Below, in pieces: positions 8,226 through 15,756 of a stretch of 31,408 nucleotides of DNA. The position numbers and the translations under genes were made by a program. This DNA is from an uncultured Sulfuricurvum sp. (GTDB lineage Bacteria; Campylobacterota; Campylobacteria; Campylobacterales; Sulfurimonadaceae), in the NCBI RefSeq assembly GCF_937936435.1, contig NZ_CALDDG010000128.1, positions 1 through 31,408 on the forward strand. Direction: 5' to 3'. Numbering within the stretch: the first letter of the stretch is position 1; every line of letters starts with the position of its first letter. Below the pieces are notes generated by a model, which saw nothing but the letters and a program-made list of their open reading frames with translations, did no database searches and had not been told where the DNA came from.

Positions 8226-8259
8226 TTGAAATTTTTGAAATAGAAAATTGAAATTTTTG
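8226..8259 (+). repeat. 12-bp direct repeat, 22-base spacing
   Basis: TTGAAATTTTTG occurs at 8226-8237 and 8248-8259, two helical turns apart. It could be a regulator or excisionase site, or chance in AT-rich DNA. Confidence 0.45.
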
Positions 8260-8294
8260 CTTGAAAATATTGCCTAACTTCTATCACCTCTTTA

Positions 8295-8316
8295 AAACCC
8301 CTATATCAAGGGGTTT
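8295..8316 (+). terminator. Intrinsic terminator after int
   Basis: AAACCCC and GGGGTTT form a 7-bp stem around an 8-base loop, followed by a short T-containing tract (TTTCTATC). It separates int from the next transcription unit. Confidence 0.6.
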
Positions 8317-8401
8317 CTATCAAAAATTAGCTGAAAATTATCTATACTAATTTGACTTTAATTAAATTAATTTAGTTTTTTTTAACGTATTAAAACCGCA
8401 C

Positions 8402-8430
8402 TTGTTATTTTATTGTGTTTCAACTATGAT
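8402..8430 (+). promoter_or_regulatory. Promoter for alpA-rep
   Basis: TTGTTA (8402-8407) and TATGAT (8425-8430) are 17 bases apart, matching the sigma-70 consensus at 4/6 and 5/6 positions. A leader of about 70 bases follows to the alpA-like ATG. Confidence 0.5.
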
Positions 8431-8508
8431 GCTCTTGTTCGACGGAACCTGCAAGTCTATAACAGACATTAATGGGCAATGACGGTATGAAATACAAAAA
8501 GGATTCAA

Positions 8509-8718
8509 ATGAATTACTCAGAAAATAAGCAATCTGTAGAGTATCATAACTTGATGCGAGATCGTGAAGCCGCATCGTATCTCGGTGTCGGGGTTAGTAC
8601 TGTATGGATGTTTTCACGACAGGGAAAAATAAAAGCCATAAAACTATCCCCAAGGGTAACCGTTTGGGCTAAATCAGATTTAGATGCGTTTGTAATGAGT
8701 CGTGTTCAGTCGGCATGA
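8509..8718 (+). CDS. AlpA/excisionase-like helix-turn-helix protein
   Basis: A 69-aa DNA-binding protein of the AlpA/MerR-like excisionase type (HTH_17): DREAASYLGVGVSTVWMFSRQGKIKAIKLSPRVTVWAKSDLDAFV. Proteins of this sort activate int or act as directionality factors in P4-like islands and phage satellites. AAGGA stands just before the ATG, and the stop overlaps the next start (ATGA), coupling it to the replication-like gene. This int, alpA, rep order is typical of satellite-like islands. Confidence 0.85.
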   Translation: MNYSENKQSVEYHNLMRDREAASYLGVGVSTVWMFSRQGKIKAIKLSPRVTVWAKSDLDAFVMSRVQSA

Positions 8719-9596
8719 AATATGACATTACATTAAAACAACAAATTATGATAGAGCATAAGTTGAATGTGACTCAATTTGCTATTCTTTATATAATTTC
8801 GATTGCTCCATCGTGGGCGACAAGTGTTGTTTTTAATGATGAAGTGTATTACTGGACAGCACGACAAAAAATAGCGACGGAGCTTGAAGCATTTGATTTA
8901 AAGTATGATACTGTTTACAGGCATTTAATGAAATTAGACAAAGATGGATTTATCAACTATAAAAAAGTGGGTAAAAAAGATTTTACTCGATTGACATCAA
9001 AAGCAAAGTCAATTTTTTCATCGGTTAATCAAAATAAGCCTGAAAATTACTATATCGGAAAAAAATCCGAAAAAGACATAACCGCTATGTCGGAAAAAAG
9101 TCCGCGAAAACACGGAAAAAAATCCGAAAACGGCTCGGAAAAAAATCCGACAGATAACAATACTAATCTTCATACTCATACTATTAATTCCTCCTCTTTA
9201 TTTCCTCCGATTTTGGAAGAAGATGAAAATGCGTTGGTAGGTTGCGAAATTGCTACGAAGTTTGATCCCTATGAAAAACTACCTGAGCACATTGATGGAT
9301 TAGCACGGGAGATTGTGATCCAAGAAATTGAGAACATGACTATAGAGTTGGGCGGAGACTTTGAGAAATATCGAAATACACTGATTCAAGAAGTCCTCTC
9401 AGGACAAGGACGGACGATTACCAATATTCGCGCTCGGCTGATTCGCATGAATACGGTGCATCAAAAACCGTGGGTCGTAACTCATCGGAAAAAACGGGAA
9501 GAGGGAGAGAAGCTTCAAGCTTTTATGCTAGAAAACGGCTACGACAATATTTTCGACCTGATTGAAGAAATAAATCAATCAGAGCTAACAGCTTGA
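8715..9596 (+). CDS. Winged-helix replication-initiator-like protein
   Basis: A 293-aa protein. The N-terminal part (about residues 1-100) looks like a winged-helix DNA-binding domain: LNVTQFAILYIISIAPSW, ARQKIATELEAFDLKYDTVYRHLMKLDKDGFINYKKVG. A polar, Lys/Ser/Glu-rich linker (about 110-160) corresponds to the DNA repeats at 9055-9150. The C-terminal half is helical and acidic. Position after alpA, a winged-helix N-terminus and iterons inside the gene parallel phage lambda O and related initiators, so a role in starting island replication is inferred. No primase or helicase motif is visible, so it would need host or helper enzymes. A plain transcription factor remains possible. Confidence 0.6.
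   Translation: MKYDITLKQQIMIEHKLNVTQFAILYIISIAPSWATSVVFNDEVYYWTARQKIATELEAFDLKYDTVYRHLMKLDKDGFINYKKVGKKDFTRLTSKAKSIFSSVNQNKPENYYIGKKSEKDITAMSEKSPRKHGKKSENGSEKNPTDNNTNLHTHTINSSSLFPPILEEDENALVGCEIATKFDPYEKLPEHIDGLAREIVIQEIENMTIELGGDFEKYRNTLIQEVLSGQGRTITNIRARLIRMNTVHQKPWVVTHRKKREEGEKLQAFMLENGYDNIFDLIEEINQSELTA
9055..9150 (+). repeat. Four 16-bp palindromic iterons inside the rep-like gene
   Basis: Copies lie at 9055-9070, 9090-9105, 9112-9127 and 9135-9150. The consensus is TCGGAAAAAAATCCGA, with inverted arms TCGGA/TCCGA around six A residues. Copies 1 and 4 are identical; copies 2 and 3 differ at two and one positions. Copies 1 and 3 are read in one codon phase (GKKSE) and copies 2 and 4 in another (SEKSP, SEKNP), so selection seems to act on the DNA rather than the peptide. 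An AT-rich stretch follows at about 9151-9205. This suggests a replication origin. Confidence 0.7.
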
Positions 9597-9618
9597 TTTT
9601 TAGACACCAAAAAAAGAT

Positions 9619-9708
9619 TTAGAATAGATGCTCAATCGCTTTTCTAAACGACGGGTTTAAAATCGTAAAGGCGACAAAAATGATCGATATGAGTATAAAT
9701 TCCATCAT
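9619..9708 (-). CDS. 29-aa single-pass membrane peptide
   Basis: The minus-strand frame encodes MMEFILISIIFVAFTILN followed by a short basic tail ending in EHLF. One hydrophobic helix fills residues 3-18. AGGAGA stands nine bases before the ATG, which is the main reason to believe it. It ends just beyond the convergent rep-like gene and follows the TraK-like gene on the same strand. No function can be assigned. Confidence 0.5.
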   Translation of the reverse strand: MMEFILISIIFVAFTILNPSFRKAIEHLF

Positions 9709-9846
9709 TACGCTATTTCTCCTGATTTTTGAGTGTTTAAAGAGGCTGTACGCTTCTTTTTGGCTTTCTAATAAAAAAATCCCCGTAATCGTGTTAAGAA
9801 ACGCACTAAAGGGTATGTATGATGATTTAATGCGCTATCCCAATGA

Positions 9847-10203
9847 CTAAAGTGTGCGCACGTTATCGTCGGTAGTATTTTTCCATTCAAACGAGTCACT
9901 TTCTGATTTAGGTGCTCGGTGAGGTTTCCAATCCTCATCCCCGATTTTCGGGAGAGCGGTTTCGTCGTTTTGAAGCACATTTGAAAGAGTGTTCTTATTC
10001 TCTCTTGTGACCTCTTTTTGTGGTGCTAAATTTTGCTTAAAATGGATGTTGAATTGTTCGTAGCTCATTGAAATTCTCTTTTCATCTTTGAGCTTTTTCC
10101 ACATCATTTTTGCCATACGGTAGCCATCTTTTTCATACATTTCTTTTAACGTCGGCAACATTGAAAAAAACTCTAATATCGCTTCACCTTTTTTTAATGC
10201 CAT
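9847..10203 (-). CDS. TraK-like small DNA-transfer protein
   Basis: A 118-aa protein. Its first 60 residues (KKGEAILEFFSMLPTLKEMYEKDGYRMAKMMWKKLKDEKRISMSYEQFNIHF) resemble the TraK family of IncP-type plasmids, which binds next to oriT. The typical pattern is an alanine/lysine-rich helix, a 'GY...I...L' helix, then a '[KR][IL]S.SY..F' helix-turn-helix end. The C-terminal half is polar and probably disordered. I chose the ATG at 10203, after AGGGG, over the in-frame ATG at 10254, which lacks a ribosome site. No relaxase is present in the island. Similarity is by eye and moderate. Confidence 0.5.
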   Translation of the reverse strand: MALKKGEAILEFFSMLPTLKEMYEKDGYRMAKMMWKKLKDEKRISMSYEQFNIHFKQNLAPQKEVTRENKNTLSNVLQNDETALPKIGDEDWKPHRAPKSESDSFEWKNTTDDNVRTL

Positions 10204-10570
10204 TTTTGCCCCTAAATGTATAAACTTGTAAGATAATGTACTATAATTTATCATAGTGTAGTATTAATTTCAACTACAGAAGCCTAAACAGTATGTTTGT
10301 ACGGCTAATTTGGCTTGATTTTTGATCAATGGATCATAATGGATTATAAAGTAGCACAATGTGAGGGCAAGATAGGTAAAGGTTGTACTTTTTCGTAAAC
10401 GAAACAGTAAACTTTACATCTTGACACTTATTCGCAACATAGTTGCTCAACATATAAAAAGGGGTATAAATACTAAAAAGAAACTTACTTGATATTGACA
10501 CTAAAAAAATGAGAACAATCAAAATCAAAGTTAATCAATATGAGAATGATAATTATAAATAAGGCAATTT
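10204..10570. other. 367-base gene-free region with short repeats
   Basis: The region upstream of the TraK-like gene holds an inverted repeat TGATC-AATG-GATCA (10323-10336), a tandem 10-bp repeat ATGGATCATA/ATGGATTATA (10329-10348) and a hairpin TTTCG-TAAA-CGAAA (10391-10404). It may contain the promoter of the TraK-like gene and possibly a transfer origin. A 64-codon minus-strand frame here begins with TTG, has no ribosome site and was not called. Confidence 0.45.
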
Positions 10571-10687
10571 TTATGATTTATTAGAAGTGAAATATCCTGC
10601 AATAAGCCCGATAACAAAAGTGGGGACAAAGACTATTATGTACATGATGATAAATCCAATAGCGACTCCGCCGATTAAAGCAAGCAT
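10571..10687 (-). CDS. 38-aa membrane peptide with strong ribosome site
   Basis: The minus-strand frame starts MLALIGGVAIGFIIMYIIVF, followed by a second hydrophobic run (TFVIGLIAGYF) and ends TSNKS. Nearly the whole peptide is membrane-like, with two glycine-containing hydrophobic segments joined at VPT. A consensus AGGAGG lies seven bases before the ATG. The EexN-like lipoprotein gene ends 21 bases upstream on the same strand, so the two are likely co-transcribed. It could be a partner of the lipoprotein, a toxin-like peptide or a holin-like peptide; nothing decides between these. Confidence 0.65.
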   Translation of the reverse strand: MLALIGGVAIGFIIMYIIVFVPTFVIGLIAGYFTSNKS

Positions 10688-10708
10688 ATTTTTCCTCCTA
10701 TTATTTTG

Positions 10709-10984
10709 TTACCACGTCTTACGCACTGGCTCATCGCCCTTGATCGGTTTTAAACCACCGCTACGAAATAGAGCCGATGAAGCGTTCATACAATTTTGAT
10801 ATTCAGGTGACGGGCTAAGTTGTGTCCCCTCTAATGTGCCGTTATCTTTTTTAATTTTGCACTCTTCTTTTACCGCTTTCGCTTCGTCAAGGTGCGCTTT
10901 GTAATAATCTACACTTTGTACGTCTTGCCCGCACCCCGTTAAAAGAAATAAAATACCCGTGAAATAAATAGATGACGTTTTCAT
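10709..10984 (-). CDS. EexN-like entry-exclusion lipoprotein
   Basis: A 91-aa lipoprotein: signal MKTSSIYFTGILFLLTGC with lipobox LLTGC (cysteine at residue 18). The mature part begins DVQSVDYYKAHLDEAKAVKEECK and continues to YQNCMNASSALFRSG. The 'YY..H..EA......C ... NC.NA' pattern matches the EexN family, which blocks entry of related plasmids in IncN-type systems. I chose the ATG at 10984 for the AGGA seven bases upstream and the signal sequence; the frame extends further upstream but without signal features. It is transcribed divergently from the XRE gene, with an operator-like palindrome between them. Confidence 0.65.
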   Translation of the reverse strand: MKTSSIYFTGILFLLTGCGQDVQSVDYYKAHLDEAKAVKEECKIKKDNGTLEGTQLSPSPEYQNCMNASSALFRSGGLKPIKGDEPVRKTW

Positions 10985-11030
10985 TATAAGTCCTATGGGA
11001 AGTTGATTGATGATAGTAACTGCTATAAAC

Positions 11031-11044
11031 TTAGAACATTCTAA
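11031..11044. promoter_or_regulatory. Operator-like palindrome between eexN-like and xre genes
   Basis: TTAGAA-CA-TTCTAA is a perfect 6-bp inverted repeat in the 82-base divergent spacer, ending 22 bases before the XRE start. Small XRE repressors usually bind such sites and control both directions, so this is the likely operator of the adjacent gene. Confidence 0.5.
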
Positions 11045-11066
11045 AGTCCAGTAGGAAGTTACTTGT

Positions 11067-11309
11067 ATGTCGTCTCGAAAAACACTCCCTATCGAAGAAT
11101 TGCATTTCAAAATCGGGCAAAATGTAAAGAAATATCGGGAAGAAAAAGGGTTCACGCAGTTGGACTTGTCCCACGAGATAGGACATAGTACTACCACGAT
11201 CATATCGCTTGCCGAAATCGGCAAACGCAAGCACTTCAATATCCAACAACTCTATCAAATCTCTATCGCTCTTGATGTTGATGTATGCAAGTTTTTTGAG
11301 ATTGACTAG
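11067..11309 (+). CDS. XRE-family helix-turn-helix regulator
   Basis: An 80-aa Cro/CI-type DNA-binding protein. A five-helix HTH_3 domain runs from IGQNVKKYREEKGFTQLDLSHEIG through STTTIISLAEIGKRKHFNIQQLYQISIALDVDVCKFF. There is no second domain. AGGA lies upstream of the ATG. It probably represses itself and the divergent EexN-like operon through the palindrome at 11031-11044, and could also control the downstream nuclease and defence genes on the same strand. Confidence 0.88.
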   Translation: MSSRKTLPIEELHFKIGQNVKKYREEKGFTQLDLSHEIGHSTTTIISLAEIGKRKHFNIQQLYQISIALDVDVCKFFEID

Positions 11310-11429
11310 TAAAATTTTGAGTAAAAAGTAAATAATTCGATAAGTCTTAGTAGATTAAATTTGTTGATTTAATCTCTAACAGAATATATCGTTCAATAAA
11401 GCTTCAAGTTGAAATCTAAAGGATTTTTT

Positions 11430-12143
11430 ATGCCATTAAGTAATCAAACTTTCGAAAGTTTTTATATGGGAAATGCCGCAGAGAATAAAATTATGAGTGA
11501 ATTGTTTTTCCTTGGTTATGAAGCTTTTAAACTAAATCCTGATATCGGTTTAGATATTTTGGTAACCAACAAAGCATTTTCACAATTTCATAAAATCACA
11601 CAAATACAACATTATCTTCAGGTGAAATCTACATTTTTAATTAATGGTACTGCAACTTTTAGTCTTACAGATGATGACTTGAATTTCCTATCAAATGGAC
11701 TGGATGTAACAACAGTTTTCTGTTATATTCAGCCAATTATTGAAGCTACAGCAGATAGTTATAGTCGGGGCGATTATGAACCATGGAGAAATGCATTAGA
11801 GGCAGAAGGAGAAAGTATATTTTACGGCTCTAAGGATTTTAAAGAATTGAAAAAAACAAATTGTTTGAGTAGTTTGGATTTTAAAGGCTTTCAGATGGGA
11901 TATATATGGTTCAATAGTGCTCAACTACTTAGAGCGCAGGAAGAAAATATTTTTTCTCCATGGGTATCGGATAAGAATGTTAAAATGCAATCTATAACTA
12001 TCAAACTGAATGAAATAAGCAACTGCATTACCATAAATGATCAAAGTGTAATACCCGAAATACGAAATATTTATTATTTACTCAAAGAGAGTAGTACAAA
12101 AAAACGGCTTACAAATGGTGATTTTTTGTTTAACCATTATTAA
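11430..12143 (+). CDS. DUF4365-like putative PD-(D/E)xK nuclease
   Basis: A 237-aa protein. The N-terminal third has the outline of a restriction-endonuclease-like fold: helix with Glu18 (GNAAENKIMSELFFLGYEAF), Asp42 in DIGLDILV, and Gln64-Val-Lys66 in HYLQVKST, the D...(E/Q)xK signature seen in DUF4365 proteins. The remaining 150 residues are unrecognised and include TDDDLNFL and a Trp/Tyr-containing segment. I chose the ATG at 11430 because AAAGGA lies eight bases upstream; a TTG frame start at 11409 is less likely. The gene is AT-rich and lies 133 bases before the Detocs-like operon on the same strand. It is either an independent defence gene or an accessory of that operon. Confidence 0.6.
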   Translation: MPLSNQTFESFYMGNAAENKIMSELFFLGYEAFKLNPDIGLDILVTNKAFSQFHKITQIQHYLQVKSTFLINGTATFSLTDDDLNFLSNGLDVTTVFCYIQPIIEATADSYSRGDYEPWRNALEAEGESIFYGSKDFKELKKTNCLSSLDFKGFQMGYIWFNSAQLLRAQEENIFSPWVSDKNVKMQSITIKLNEISNCITINDQSVIPEIRNIYYLLKESSTKKRLTNGDFLFNHY

Positions 12144-12229
12144 AAACTTTCTGTTGATGCAATAAATAGTCATTTTTACTAAATTTTATTACTTTTAAGC
12201 ATATCTGATTTTAAATATATTTTAATGAC

Positions 12230-12259
12230 TTGAAACATAAATATGATACTATCTATAAA
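12230..12259 (+). promoter_or_regulatory. Promoter ahead of the Detocs-like operon
   Basis: TTGAAA (12230-12235) and TATAAA (12254-12259) are 18 bases apart. Transcription would start near 12266, about eleven bases before the first ATG of the sensor gene, leaving almost no leader and no clear Shine-Dalgarno. An own promoter suggests the three-gene operon can be expressed without the nuclease-like gene. Confidence 0.45.
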
Positions 12260-12276
12260 AATTATCAACTTTTTAG

Positions 12277-15200
12277 ATGGATATGTATATGGCAGATGGG
12301 TATTATCATTTTTTTCTTAGTAAGATGACAAGTAGTTATAGTTTTGAAGGTGCAATTACAACATTACGAAATTTTCATACTAAAAATGAAATAAAAAATT
12401 ATTTAAATAAGTTATATAAGATACCACAATATAAAAAATATATTTGTGATGAGCCTTTTCCATCGACGATAGAGAAGTTAAAAAATAAATCAAGATCGAT
12501 TACTTATGATTTAGAAAATGCACTATTTTGGGAAGCATCAGTAATAAAATTGTTTTCAGCTGAATTGAACGATTTTTTAGATTTAAAACGACAATATGTA
12601 GTTAAATTTTTGAAATCAGAGTTTAAGGAAGCAGAATTAATTCTTAATGATATTCAAAATAGATTTGGATATTCACTCTGGCTACTTGAAAATAGAATCA
12701 TTTTTTTAGATAAAACTGTTGGATTAAAAGCACAAAAAGAATTTATGTCAGATATTGTACAAGATAAAAAGAATGATGGTCTTTTACAAATTTTAATTGA
12801 ATACATAAGCACAAGGACTGAAAAAAATATCAATAGCGATAAATTTGAAGATTATATTGCAACACTCTATAAAAATATTTCAAAATATGAAAATACAGAA
12901 GGTTATATTGATTATTTGAGTTTTAAATTAAAAACATTTTCAATTTATCCAATCAAAAATTATTTAAATGTTCTTATCAATGAAACTAACTCATCAATAA
13001 TTGATCGTTACAATACTTTTTTAAGCGTATGTCAACATTTATTTTCAATCGAAGAAAATGAAGTTTTAATAAGCTCTTTAAAAGTATTAGAAAAAACAAT
13101 AGATGATCCATATTTAAAAAAGCTAATGTATTTTACAAAAGTCACTCAGAAGTTTAACTATGATGACTTGTCAGATCAAGTGAATAATGTTTTTGAGGAT
13201 TATACGAAAGGAGAATATCAGCAATGTATACAAAAAAGTAAACTTATATTAGTTGATAACCCTTTTTTAATTGATGTTGCTGAGATTTATGTTAAATCTC
13301 ATATTAGAATGAATTCAGATATAGAAAGTGTTAATAATGACTTACTAGATGAGATTTTGTTAAATATGAAGAATGTAATTGTTAAAAATAGTAGATCTCA
13401 AGAAGCATATAAAAATTTATACAAATTGACATATACATACGCTAGTCAAAATTGGTCTAATCAAATTTATAACTTTTTACAGAATGAATTTCATGATGAT
13501 AATAATCGGACAGTACATCAAAACAATATTTTAGGGAAATTAAATGATGTAGTTTTTTTGCCAAAAGCAATAGAGCTATTAAAAACCTTTGAAAGTAAAA
13601 ATGAATATTTAGAAAAGTTGGAACTACTATATCAATGTCCAAAAATGATTCAATTATTTAAGTCAAATATTGATACTAAAACTAAAACTGAAGTTAAATA
13701 TGATGCCATTCTAATACCAAATGAACGAAAAATGATATATATGGGGGATTCTTTTATTCAAGAAGAAGAGTATCAAAAAGCACTAAGTATCTTTAATACA
13801 CTTCTTGTAGACAGCAATGATATTTTATATAGACAAAAAGCGCTAATTGGAAAAATACGTTCACTGATTCGATCAGATATGTTAGAGGAAACTATTAATA
13901 TTATCGTGAATGAGTATTTTCATAATCCATATATATATGTGATTTTTCCACTTAAAGAAATAATTGATTTATTTGATTTGGAGGAAATTTCTGACAAAAA
14001 GAATACGTATTTATATTTATGTATTATTTATGATATATATTTGAATAATTTAAATAAAGATAAATTTAAATTTTTAGATCTTCAAGATTTATACGAAGAT
14101 TTTTTATTTGAAAATAATTTTGAAACTCCTGCAATGCTGAAAAGTGTAATCGGCATGTATGAAAAAGAAAAAATGATTTATTTTTTAAATCATATTTGTA
14201 TACCAAGTATAATGGATTCGAGTCCTGAATTCTCGTCCACGAATCAGATTATGGAAGAACGTATCAAAATATGCCAAATATTAACTGAGATTGATAGCAA
14301 AAATCTTGAAGAGTATCAAGATGAGATTAAAGAATATACGTCTAGGTTAATGTTAAATAAGAAAGTAGCAGAAATAGAACAAAGTAAAATTTATGTAGAT
14401 ATCGATGGAATTAAAAAATCACAAGAAGTGAAATTAAAAGAAGCATATGAGAGGTATATTTCTTTAGAAGAAATTGACAATGGAGATGAAGAATTTATTC
14501 AGTTTGAAATTGATGATACTCAAACATTAATGATTCCTACGCAAGATAGACGAATTTTACTTTTTAAAATACTTTTTGATTTACGAGATCAATTTGTATT
14601 AAGTAGCGAATATGGGTTAGATACATATTTAAGTGTAAATATACGTCACGGAACATTAACGGGTATGTTAAGAAAGCCATTGGAACAGGAAAAAATTGTT
14701 ACATTAAAAGATGAAAAAACTAATATTTATATTGATAATATTCATTGGAAAAACAATTATAAATATGTTATTTTAGAAAAGACATTAGAAGACATTATTG
14801 GACTGCTTAATGAGTTTTCTCGTAAAGTCGATGGTTTGATAAATAAGCTTAAGAATGAATGGATACAAATAGCTACAGAAGATAAAAAAACCACTGGATT
14901 ATTTGATTATAGTTTATACATCGAAGAGGTTAAGAAAGTTGAACTTAAAATTGAAAATGATCTAAATTATGAGGAATTTGTAAATATATTGATAGATTTC
15001 TTGTGGGAAATTACGGAAGATAATCTAAAAATTATCAGAGAAAAAATCCAATCAGAAATGATTCCAGAATATATAAGCATTTTTGATGAATTACTTAAAA
15101 ACTTAAGCGAGTTACGTGAAATTGATAAATGTCATGAATTAATACAGGCTATAACTCGTTCACGTACAGAAATGCAAAATACATTAACACAGATATCAGG

Positions 15201-15756
15201 ATGGTTTAAACGTACGGAAATATTTAATACACAGGACTATGATATTCTTTTTGCGTTAGATGTTGCACAAGAAAATATAAAAAATATATATCCGCATAAA
15301 ACAATGATTTTGAATAAAAAAGCAGATACTTACAAACTTAAAGGAGAAACATTTTACAGTTTTGTAAATGTCTTTATTACACTGTTAGATAATGTAATTC
15401 AGCGTTCTAAAACGGATGTTTACGATGTCAGTATTGAAATTTCTTTTAATAATGAAAAAAATACAATAGACTTATATTGTACGAATAAGATTAATTATAC
15501 TGAACAGGAAATCGAAGAAAATAAATTAAAAATAGCCCAATTAGTACCTTCATTGAATGAAAGAAAAGGTATGGAAAATGTTAAGAAAGAAGGTGGGACA
15601 GGTTTTTATAAAATAATTAAAATATTAAATGTTGACTTGTCCTGTGCAACAAAAATAGACTTGAAGTATTTAATAGGTGAGGAGAATTCACAATTCTTTT
15701 TTACACATATTACATTGCAAAAAGAAGGGTTGTTTTATGAATATATTGATAATTGA
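12277..15756 (+). CDS. dtcA: Detocs-like sensor kinase DtcA (TPR-like region plus HATPase)
   Basis: A 1159-aa soluble protein without membrane segments. Residues 1 to about 700 are helix-rich with TPR-like pairs (for example about 305-345 and 485-545, MGDSFIQEEEYQKALSIFNTLL). The C-terminus is a histidine-kinase-type ATPase: N-box around Asn1031-Asn1039 (FVNVFITLLDNVI) and G-box GGTGF (1106-1110). No textbook H-box is visible; His791 in NIRHGTLTGMLRKPLE is one candidate phosphoacceptor. In Detocs the sensor detects infection and passes phosphate to receiver proteins. The following two genes (lone receiver; receiver-phosphorylase) give the published DtcA-DtcB-DtcC order. In-frame ATGs at 12283 and 12289 make the exact start uncertain. 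It is strongly AT-rich, unlike the flanks. Recognition is by architecture, not by alignment. Confidence 0.78.
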   Translation: MDMYMADGYYHFFLSKMTSSYSFEGAITTLRNFHTKNEIKNYLNKLYKIPQYKKYICDEPFPSTIEKLKNKSRSITYDLENALFWEASVIKLFSAELNDFLDLKRQYVVKFLKSEFKEAELILNDIQNRFGYSLWLLENRIIFLDKTVGLKAQKEFMSDIVQDKKNDGLLQILIEYISTRTEKNINSDKFEDYIATLYKNISKYENTEGYIDYLSFKLKTFSIYPIKNYLNVLINETNSSIIDRYNTFLSVCQHLFSIEENEVLISSLKVLEKTIDDPYLKKLMYFTKVTQKFNYDDLSDQVNNVFEDYTKGEYQQCIQKSKLILVDNPFLIDVAEIYVKSHIRMNSDIESVNNDLLDEILLNMKNVIVKNSRSQEAYKNLYKLTYTYASQNWSNQIYNFLQNEFHDDNNRTVHQNNILGKLNDVVFLPKAIELLKTFESKNEYLEKLELLYQCPKMIQLFKSNIDTKTKTEVKYDAILIPNERKMIYMGDSFIQEEEYQKALSIFNTLLVDSNDILYRQKALIGKIRSLIRSDMLEETINIIVNEYFHNPYIYVIFPLKEIIDLFDLEEISDKKNTYLYLCIIYDIYLNNLNKDKFKFLDLQDLYEDFLFENNFETPAMLKSVIGMYEKEKMIYFLNHICIPSIMDSSPEFSSTNQIMEERIKICQILTEIDSKNLEEYQDEIKEYTSRLMLNKKVAEIEQSKIYVDIDGIKKSQEVKLKEAYERYISLEEIDNGDEEFIQFEIDDTQTLMIPTQDRRILLFKILFDLRDQFVLSSEYGLDTYLSVNIRHGTLTGMLRKPLEQEKIVTLKDEKTNIYIDNIHWKNNYKYVILEKTLEDIIGLLNEFSRKVDGLINKLKNEWIQIATEDKKTTGLFDYSLYIEEVKKVELKIENDLNYEEFVNILIDFLWEITEDNLKIIREKIQSEMIPEYISIFDELLKNLSELREIDKCHELIQAITRSRTEMQNTLTQISGWFKRTEIFNTQDYDILFALDVAQENIKNIYPHKTMILNKKADTYKLKGETFYSFVNVFITLLDNVIQRSKTDVYDVSIEISFNNEKNTIDLYCTNKINYTEQEIEENKLKIAQLVPSLNERKGMENVKKEGGTGFYKIIKILNVDLSCATKIDLKYLIGEENSQFFFTHITLQKEGLFYEYIDN

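Larger units (their letters stand above)
8133..8508. other. 375-base gene-free spacer between int and alpA
   Basis: AT-rich sequence containing a 12-bp direct repeat (8226-8259), a strong terminator-like hairpin (8295-8316) and a sigma-70-like promoter (8402-8430). The 72-base leader before the alpA-like gene contains a short frame starting inside the -10 region with no ribosome site; I do not call it. Confidence 0.7.

Noticed and set aside
9055..9150. Repeats in the rep-like gene as a CRISPR array
   Set aside because: Units are only 16 bp, palindromic, inside a coding frame, with gaps of 6-19 bases and no cas genes nearby.
9768..9980. 70-codon minus-strand frame overlapping the TraK-like gene
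   Set aside because: It overlaps a better-supported gene on the same strand and has no ribosome site.
10334..10528. 64-codon minus-strand frame with a hydrophobic start
   Set aside because: It begins with TTG, has no ribosome site and shows no recognisable features; the region looks regulatory.
15677..15736. Upstream extension of the lone receiver by 20 residues
   Set aside because: The extension reads out of sensor-gene sequence; the receiver fold begins exactly at the ATG at 15737.
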